11,544 nucleotides of DNA from Bacteroidota bacterium (GTDB taxonomy: Bacteria; Bacteroidota; Bacteroidia; Chitinophagales; Chitinophagaceae). The stretch is from the NCBI GenBank assembly GCA_023392185.1, contig JAEVZP010000087.1, positions 1 to 11,544 on the forward strand. The letters run 5' to 3'. The first letter of the stretch is position 1; each line of letters opens with the position of its first letter. A program made the position numbers and the translations under genes. Positions 7,493 to 11,544 of the stretch are shown piece by piece. The notes under the pieces were generated by a model. The model was not told the origin of the DNA, made no database searches, and saw only the letters and a list, made by a program, of their open reading frames with translations.

Positions 7493-8887
7493 TTACTGGG
7501 CCTGCGAACGGCCTACCATATCGGCGGCGGCAGGATATCCCCGACCGGCCAGTCCGCTGATAGCAACGACCATTTGCTTTGGTGTTCCCTTGGTTTTTTG
7601 GGGCGTGCTTCCGGTGCTGCTGTCGGCTGCCGGCGGGGCCGGACGTTCGCCCACATCATTGGCAATAGGCTTGCCGGCGGCGTTGCGGTTCATGGTTTCG
7701 AGCGCATTGTAAAGCGCGGCTTTCTCGGCAGGCGGCAGGGCATCGTATTCCAGTCCATATACCGCAAGCACTTTCCGGGCATGGGCAACGGTGTTGGTTC
7801 CCCGGGTATAGACGTCGCGGTAGATCACCAGGCTGCCGTCTTCAGCCACGATGGTCTCATAGCGCAGCTCTACCGGCACCGGGTTGGGCAGCTTTTGCCA
7901 TTTGGTCTTGGTGCGGTTTTTCCCGTAGGAAGCAACAGAATCTGCCGTCAGCTTTTCGCCACCGGCTACCTGCGCCAGCGTGGCGGTGAAGTCGCGGATG
8001 CCGTCGTTGGTCAGCCCAACACAGCCGTGCGACGCATAGGTGCCCAGTTTGTAGGGCTGCTTGCCGCCGTGAATCAGGCTGGGCGAACCAATCGGAATTT
8101 TGACCGGCCCAAGCGGGTTGTCTTTGCTGCCGGCCGGAACGACTTTCCCCGGTGCAAACTTGCCGCGTACCCAGGGCTCGTTGGGCGGCGTCCAGGTGGG
8201 GTTGAAGATGATATACTCGGCATGGCGCATCCCGGCGGGAATGGGGTATTTCTGCTGGCCGATGCCCACCAGATAGCTGCGCACCAGGCTGCCGTCCTTA
8301 AAAACATCCATGCGGTGCGAGGGAGCATTGATCACCACGCGTGTATCGGCAGGAATGGCATTAGGCGCTTCGGGGAGCAAGCCGGAAATGGATCCTGCTG
8401 CATACCGGTCGGCCACCAGCCTTTGCAATTGATAGGCTCTTGCGGGGCCCAGAATCGTCTTCATCTGTCCTTCGGAGCGCTGCGCCAGTTTTTTGGCATC
8501 GCCGAAGTAGGCGGTGCCGTCGCCGTGTTTGTTGAGGTCTTTCACCGAGGCGGATGCGGCTCCTTTAAGCTTTTTGAGCTCTTCATCTGTAAGGCGCAGC
8601 TTTTTCTGTAGATCGGCGGTAAAGTTTTTTTCAAACAGCAGCGCATCGAGCACAGGGAAAGTCATGCCCGGCTCAGCGCCGCTCAGCGATCCGTCAAAGT
8701 CGGCCGGCAACGCCGGCGCGCCATTGCTGTCAACCGTGTTTTGCAGGTGCTCCTGGCTTACCGTATGGGTGGTAGCAGCGCTGTTGTCTTCCTGCATGGT
8801 GCTGTTGCAGCCAGCAGAAAGAAAGCCCAGTGCTGAAAAAGCGAGGGCAGGCAGGAGTGCGCGCGTGGGCAAAGACAATCGTTTCAT
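7493..8887 (-). CDS. L,D-transpeptidase lipoprotein (YkuD domain)
   Basis: 464 aa predicted envelope lipoprotein that would make or remodel non-canonical peptidoglycan crosslinks, or attach proteins to the wall. MKRLSLPTRALLPALAFSAL followed by GFLSAGC is a lipoprotein signal with lipidated Cys27. Residues ~78-165 are a charged helical region with LRLTDEELKKLK, faintly like LTxxQ/Spy repeats. The YkuD catalytic domain spans ~183-310: VVINAPSHRMDVFKDG, then H273 in LIHGG, and the active site YASHGC with Cys289. After the cysteine the sequence is VGLTN, where the common family form is SHGC[IV]R, so the usual arginine is glycine. LPNPVPVELRYET (333-345) is typical of large L,D-transpeptidases. 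Residues 411-464 look disordered. The ATG at 8887-8885 is chosen because it starts the signal peptide; the longer frame reaches into the divergent gene. Stop at 7495-7493. Confidence 0.92.
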   Translation of the reverse strand: MKRLSLPTRALLPALAFSALGFLSAGCNSTMQEDNSAATTHTVSQEHLQNTVDSNGAPALPADFDGSLSGAEPGMTFPVLDALLFEKNFTADLQKKLRLTDEELKKLKGAASASVKDLNKHGDGTAYFGDAKKLAQRSEGQMKTILGPARAYQLQRLVADRYAAGSISGLLPEAPNAIPADTRVVINAPSHRMDVFKDGSLVRSYLVGIGQQKYPIPAGMRHAEYIIFNPTWTPPNEPWVRGKFAPGKVVPAGSKDNPLGPVKIPIGSPSLIHGGKQPYKLGTYASHGCVGLTNDGIRDFTATLAQVAGGEKLTADSVASYGKNRTKTKWQKLPNPVPVELRYETIVAEDGSLVIYRDVYTRGTNTVAHARKVLAVYGLEYDALPPAEKAALYNALETMNRNAAGKPIANDVGERPAPPAADSSTGSTPQKTKGTPKQMVVAISGLAGRGYPAAADMVGRSQAQ

Positions 8888-8903
8888 TTCAAACAAGGGA
8901 AAA

Positions 8904-8930
8904 CAAAGGCATCTGGTAGCGGATTTGCAA
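8904..8930 (-). promoter_or_regulatory. Candidate promoter of the L,D-transpeptidase gene
   Basis: On the minus strand TTG (8930-8928) is followed after 16 bases by TGCCTTTG (8911-8904), one mismatch from the Bacteroidota -7 box TAnnTTTG. This would place the transcript start about 10 bases before the ATG at 8887. The spacer is shorter than usual, so support is weak. Confidence 0.3.
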
Positions 8931-8955
8931 GAACCGTTCCCGACGGCATTGTTTG
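8924..8955 (+). promoter_or_regulatory. Candidate promoter of the sugar dehydrogenase gene
   Basis: TTTG at 8924-8927 is followed after 20 bases by ATTGTTTG (8948-8955). Spacing fits the Bacteroidota -33/-7 pattern, but the first two bases of the -7 box (TA) do not match. It overlaps the minus-strand candidate in the 100-bp divergent region. Confidence 0.2.
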
Positions 8956-8961
8956 TGTGCG

Positions 8962-8975
8962 ATTTTCCGGAAAAT
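8962..8975. repeat. Perfect 14-bp palindrome in the divergent intergenic region
   Basis: ATTTTCCGGAAAAT is its own reverse complement and contains the TTCCGGAA core (8965-8972). It sits 13 bases before the sugar dehydrogenase ATG, a position compatible with an operator or a leader element; it may equally be one more copy of the dispersed palindrome. Confidence 0.6.
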
Positions 8976-8987
8976 ACCCACTTTTTT

Positions 8988-10232
8988 ATGCGCATTGTAT
9001 TGCTGACTCTGCTTTCGGGCCTTTTGATGAGCGCTTCCTGTGGGAAGGATGCGAAAGTTACGGCAACAGCGCCTGGTATGCCGGATGCGCCGGCGGCTCC
9101 GGCTGCACCTATAGAAACGAATGTGCCCAACGCACCCTATCAACCAGCCTTTGACGGGCAAACGCGCGCACCCGGGGTTAAAACCCAAACACCACTGGAC
9201 ATCACCATCATCTATAAAGGACTGAACCGTCCCTGGGGCATTGTTGGCCTGGAAGACGGCCGGCTGCTTGTCACCGAAAAAGGCGGCGCCCTGCGGCTGG
9301 TAAAGCCAGACGGTACGGCCTCGGCACCGATCGCAGGGTTGCCAGCAGTGGATGACCGGGGGCAAGGTGGGCTACTGGACGTGGCTGCCGACCCGGATTT
9401 CGCTGCCAACCGGATGCTGTATTGGACTTTTTCGGAACGACAATCGGGCGGCAACCTGACGGCGGTGGCTAAAGGGCGGCTTTCGGCCGACGAAAAGCGT
9501 ATCGAAAATGCACAGGTGATCTACCGGGCTACTCCGGCCTACAATGGCACGCTTCACTTTGGGGGCCGCCTCCTTTTCGATCGTTCGGGAAATCTTTTCG
9601 TGAGCACCGGCGAGCGCTCCGACCTGGCGACGCGGCCCAAGGCACAGGACATAACAAATGCACTCGGAAAAATTCTGTATCTCACCAAAGATGGGCAGCC
9701 GGCGAGAAGCGGTCTGTTTCCCAATGCGCATGCCGCCTTGCCCGCCGTTTACAGTTATGGGCACCGCAATGTGCAGGGCCTGGCGTTGCACCCACAGACA
9801 GGCGCTTTGTGGGCAGGCGAATTTGGCCCGAAGGGTGGGGATGAAATCAACCGCATTGAGGCGGGTAAAAACTATGGCTGGCCGATTATTACTTATGGGC
9901 TGGAATACAACGGTGACAAAGTGGGCGCGGGGATTACGCAGCAACAAGGGCTGGAGCAGCCGGTCTATTACTGGGACCCTTCGGTTTCGCCGAGCGGCAT
10001 GACCTTCTACAGCGGCAAGGCCATTCCGGAATGGACCCACAATCTGTTTATCGGTTGCCTCAGCGGGCAGCATATCGTGCGTCTGGTGTTGCAAAACGAC
10101 CGCGTGGCCGGGGAAGAACGGCTGCTGGCCGGCGAGGGCGAGCGCTTCCGGGATGTGGCTGAGGGCAGGGACGGCGCTCTTTATGCCATTACCGACGGCG
10201 GAAAACTGTACCGGCTGGCTCCAAAAGGCTAG
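8988..10232 (+). CDS. PQQ-dependent sugar dehydrogenase lipoprotein (YliI/GDSDH family)
   Basis: 414 aa six-bladed beta-propeller oxidoreductase of the soluble aldose/glucose dehydrogenase family (PF07995), expected to oxidise aldose sugars with PQQ and Ca2+ in the periplasm. The N-terminus MRIVLLTLLSGLLMSASC is a signal with a probable lipidated Cys18; the lipobox (SASC) is imperfect. An Ala/Pro-rich linker covers ~22-68. Family motifs: LNRPWGIVGLEDGRLLVTEK (79-98), GQGGLLDVAADPDFA (125-139), LHFGGRLLFD (189-198) with the catalytic-position H190, FVSTGER (204-210), YGHRNVQGLALHP (257-269) with R260, and GEFGPKGGDEINR (277-289). The ATG at 8988 is chosen because it starts the signal peptide; the frame continues far upstream but overlaps the divergent gene. 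Whether this organism makes PQQ cannot be told here, and some relatives may have lost activity. Identification of the family is firm, the substrate is not. Confidence 0.92.
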   Translation: MRIVLLTLLSGLLMSASCGKDAKVTATAPGMPDAPAAPAAPIETNVPNAPYQPAFDGQTRAPGVKTQTPLDITIIYKGLNRPWGIVGLEDGRLLVTEKGGALRLVKPDGTASAPIAGLPAVDDRGQGGLLDVAADPDFAANRMLYWTFSERQSGGNLTAVAKGRLSADEKRIENAQVIYRATPAYNGTLHFGGRLLFDRSGNLFVSTGERSDLATRPKAQDITNALGKILYLTKDGQPARSGLFPNAHAALPAVYSYGHRNVQGLALHPQTGALWAGEFGPKGGDEINRIEAGKNYGWPIITYGLEYNGDKVGAGITQQQGLEQPVYYWDPSVSPSGMTFYSGKAIPEWTHNLFIGCLSGQHIVRLVLQNDRVAGEERLLAGEGERFRDVAEGRDGALYAITDGGKLYRLAPKG

Positions 10233-10252
10233 CAAAAGAAGCACCGGCGGCA

Positions 10253-10283
10253 TACCTTTTTTATCTTAAAAAGCAGTTTTTAA
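10253..10283 (+). promoter_or_regulatory. Candidate promoter/operator region of dps
   Basis: TACCTTTT (10253-10260) differs from the -7 consensus TAnnTTTG at the last base only, but no TTTG is found at the right distance upstream. Just downstream, TTAAAAA (10266-10272) and TTTTTAA (10277-10283) form a 7-bp A/T inverted repeat around GCAG, a possible repressor site or leader hairpin. No known peroxide- or iron-regulator site could be matched with confidence. Confidence 0.25.
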
Positions 10284-10308
10284 AGCCATCTTTTTCAAAA
10301 TAACTCCC

Positions 10309-10791
10309 ATGAAACAACAGCCACCCAAGGCCAATATCGGTCTGGACGAAGACAAGAAAAAAGCCATTGTAGCGCTTTTGCAACGCATCCTGGCCGACGA
10401 ATACGTACTGAACACAGCTACGAAAGGTTCCCACTGGAACGTTTCCGGTATCCACTTTTCAGAACTGCATAAGTTTCTGGAAAAGCAGTACCAACTGTTG
10501 GGTGAAATTACGGACGCCGTAGCCGAGCGCGTGTTGCAACTGGGTTATAAGGCCGAAACTGTCATTGCCAACTATCTGAAACTGACCCGTCTGAAAGATG
10601 AACCCAGCATTGGTAAGGCTGAAGAGTTGATTCAGAATCTGGTAAATAAGCAGGAAACGCTCATCCGCGAATTGCGTCAGGACATTGAAACCATAGAGGA
10701 TTATGGAGATCAGGGAACAAGTGATTTCCTGACCGGCATCATGGAAAAACATGAACAAATGGCGTGGATGCTACGGGTACACCTGGCTTAA
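10309..10791 (+). CDS. dps: Dps family DNA-binding/ferroxidase mini-ferritin
   Basis: 160 aa ferritin-like protein, usual Dps length. Twelve subunits form a shell that oxidises Fe2+ with peroxide and stores the iron, protecting DNA in stationary phase or oxidative stress. The inter-subunit ferroxidase ligands have the Dps spacing: H42 (in GSHWNVSG), H54 (ELHKFLE), E58, D69 and E73 (ITDAVAERV). The position of E58 is Asp in the Listeria and E. coli proteins as I recall them; Glu is a conservative change. The short Lys-containing N-terminus (MKQQPPKAN) could contribute to DNA binding, but this is not shown. The ATG follows AACTCCC with no Shine-Dalgarno. The gene is 76 bp downstream of the sugar dehydrogenase, with no clear terminator between them, and has its own strong terminator. 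Confidence 0.95.
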   Translation: MKQQPPKANIGLDEDKKKAIVALLQRILADEYVLNTATKGSHWNVSGIHFSELHKFLEKQYQLLGEITDAVAERVLQLGYKAETVIANYLKLTRLKDEPSIGKAEELIQNLVNKQETLIRELRQDIETIEDYGDQGTSDFLTGIMEKHEQMAWMLRVHLA

Positions 10792-10829
10792 GCGCCTTCC
10801 GGTAAGTGCAAACTCCAGGCAATTTGGGC

Positions 10830-10872
10830 ACAATCCTGCCGGGCTTCCTGAAGCCCGGCAGGATTGTTTTTT
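10830..10872 (+). terminator. Strong rho-independent terminator after dps
   Basis: 17-bp perfect stem: ACAATCCTGCCGGGCTT (10830-10846) pairs with AAGCCCGGCAGGATTGT (10851-10867), loop CCTG, followed by six T's (10867-10872). It lies 38 bases after the dps stop. Its T-run supplies the -33 element of the next promoter. Confidence 0.92.
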
Positions 10873-10900
10873 GAGGGCTCTTGTTTCTGTGTTAAATTTG
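10870..10900 (+). promoter_or_regulatory. Bacteroidota-type promoter of the VWA gene
   Basis: TTTG (10870-10873), a 19-base spacer and TAAATTTG (10893-10900) match the Bacteroidota primary sigma consensus TTTG-N19-TAnnTTTG in every defined base. Transcription would start near 10906, about 12 bases before the ATG at 10918. The -33 element overlaps the end of the dps terminator's T-run. Confidence 0.65.
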
Positions 10901-10917
10901 ATAACAAAATCCCCCCG

Positions 10918-11544
10918 ATGAGCCAATATATAGACTTTGAGCAAATACCATTTGGAGCCGAAAGCTTTGCCGAGAACCCTGATCCGCGTTGCCCGTGTGT
11001 ATTATTGCTGGATGTCTCCGGATCCATGGCAGGAGCCCCTATTCACCAGCTCAATGAAGGCATCAAGTTGTTTAAAGAAGAGCTGATCGGCGACAGCCTT
11101 GCTACCAAGCGGGTCGAAATTGCCATGATTAGCTTTGGGGGCAGCGTTACTGTTGAAAACGATTTTACGACCGCAACGCATTTTTATCCCGGCAATCTTT
11201 CTACCAGTGGGGCTACGCCGATGGGAGAGGCGATCCGACAAGGCATAGCCATGGTGAACCAGCGTAAAAAGACCATTCGCGATAACGGGGTGGGGGTATA
11301 TCGCCCTTGGATTATCCTGATCACCGATGGCGCGCCAACCGATGCTACCGATGGCATTGCCCAACTGATCCGGGAAGGAGAAGAAAGTAAGCGGTTTTGC
11401 TTTTTTGCTATTGGCGTCAACAATGCCAATATGGAGTTTCTGCGTTCTATTTCAGTCCGGGAGCCACTAAAATTGCAGGGACTGATGTTTAAAGAATTTT
11501 TTGTTTGGCTGTCCGGCTCGCTCGGCAGCGTATCGGGCAGCATT
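10918..11544 (+). CDS. von Willebrand A domain protein, TerY/YegL-like (3' end outside window)
   Basis: The frame is open from the ATG at 10918 to the last base, 209 codons, so the C-terminus is missing. It is a cytosolic VWA domain: there is no signal peptide or membrane helix. The metal-ion-dependent adhesion site is intact: LLLDVSGSM (D32, S34, S36), T100 in STSGATPMGEAI, and D137 in ILITDGAPTD. The order and spacing, with GVNNANMEFLRSIS after the third motif, are those of TerY/YegL-type VWA proteins (COG4245). These are often encoded with a PP2C phosphatase and a protein kinase in so-called TerY-P triads, linked by comparative genomics to tellurite/stress systems. Whether such partners follow cannot be seen. 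The gene has its own promoter at 10870-10900, separate from dps. Start choice: it is the first ATG in frame after the promoter, preceded by CCCCCCG, with no Shine-Dalgarno. Confidence 0.85.
   Translation, partial: MSQYIDFEQIPFGAESFAENPDPRCPCVLLLDVSGSMAGAPIHQLNEGIKLFKEELIGDSLATKRVEIAMISFGGSVTVENDFTTATHFYPGNLSTSGATPMGEAIRQGIAMVNQRKKTIRDNGVGVYRPWIILITDGAPTDATDGIAQLIREGEESKRFCFFAIGVNNANMEFLRSISVREPLKLQGLMFKEFFVWLSGSLGSVSGSI

Larger units (their letters stand above)
60..10031. repeat. Dispersed palindrome TTCCGGAA, 11 copies
   Basis: Copies start at 60, 192, 1221, 2781, 3657, 4201, 5602, 5718, 7464, 8965 and 10024 (each 8 bp). Seven lie in genes, read as Ser-Gly or Pro-Glu depending on frame; four lie in separate intergenic gaps. 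Many extend to TTTCCGGAAA. Counts were made by eye. Confidence 0.8.

Noticed and set aside
7574..8611. 345-codon plus-strand open frame opposite the L,D-transpeptidase
   Set aside because: The minus strand carries a signal peptide and YkuD catalytic motifs in full length; the plus frame has none.
8514..8987. N-terminal extension of the sugar dehydrogenase frame
   Set aside because: It would overlap the divergent L,D-transpeptidase and bury the lipoprotein signal that starts at 8988.
8888..9130. N-terminal extension of the L,D-transpeptidase frame
   Set aside because: It would overlap the divergent gene's signal peptide and precede a good lipoprotein signal starting at 8887.
9372..10253. 293-codon minus-strand open frame opposite the sugar dehydrogenase
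   Set aside because: Antisense to conserved propeller motifs, no domain recognised.

Overview
This window looks like ordinary chromosome from a member of the Bacteroidota, probably a moderately GC-rich relative of the Chitinophagaceae; the family assignment is tentative. The evidence is a DUF4293 membrane protein, an Obg GTPase with no C-terminal extension, a serC–DUF1015 pair, start codons without Shine-Dalgarno sequences, and a match to the Bacteroidota promoter consensus (TTTG-N19-TAnnTTTG) before the last gene. About 92% of the bases are coding, and no tRNA, rRNA, CRISPR array or transposon is visible.

Layout: (1) 1-4165, three same-strand genes with gaps of 30 and 13 bp: the C-terminal half of SbcC (open at the left edge), phosphoserine aminotransferase SerC, and a DUF1015 protein, closed by a strong terminator at 4187-4223. 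(2) 4377-6222, seryl-tRNA synthetase and a four-helix DUF4293 membrane protein, closed by a terminator at 6231-6262. (3) 6467-7459, Obg GTPase after a 200-bp unexplained leader. (4) 7493-10232, a minus-strand L,D-transpeptidase lipoprotein convergent with obg and divergent from a plus-strand PQQ-type sugar dehydrogenase lipoprotein, with a 100-bp shared promoter region. (5) 10309-11544, a Dps mini-ferritin with a strong terminator, then the N-terminal 209 residues of a TerY/YegL-like von Willebrand A protein that runs off the right edge.

Functionally these are mostly housekeeping and envelope genes: DNA end processing, serine synthesis and serine charging (serC and serS lie close together but in separate transcription units), ribosome assembly, cell-wall crosslinking, periplasmic sugar oxidation and iron/oxidative protection. 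The TerY-like gene is the only one that hints at a larger, less understood system, which would lie to the right of the window.

The most unusual signal is not a gene. The palindrome TTCCGGAA occurs 11 times by hand count, where about 0.2 are expected by chance. Four copies lie in the 8% of sequence that is intergenic. This resembles the highly iterated palindromes of cyanobacteria or DNA uptake sequences. A second signal is that several unrelated genes start directly after a T-tract, and two of them (serC and the sugar dehydrogenase) share an almost identical 20-base start context.
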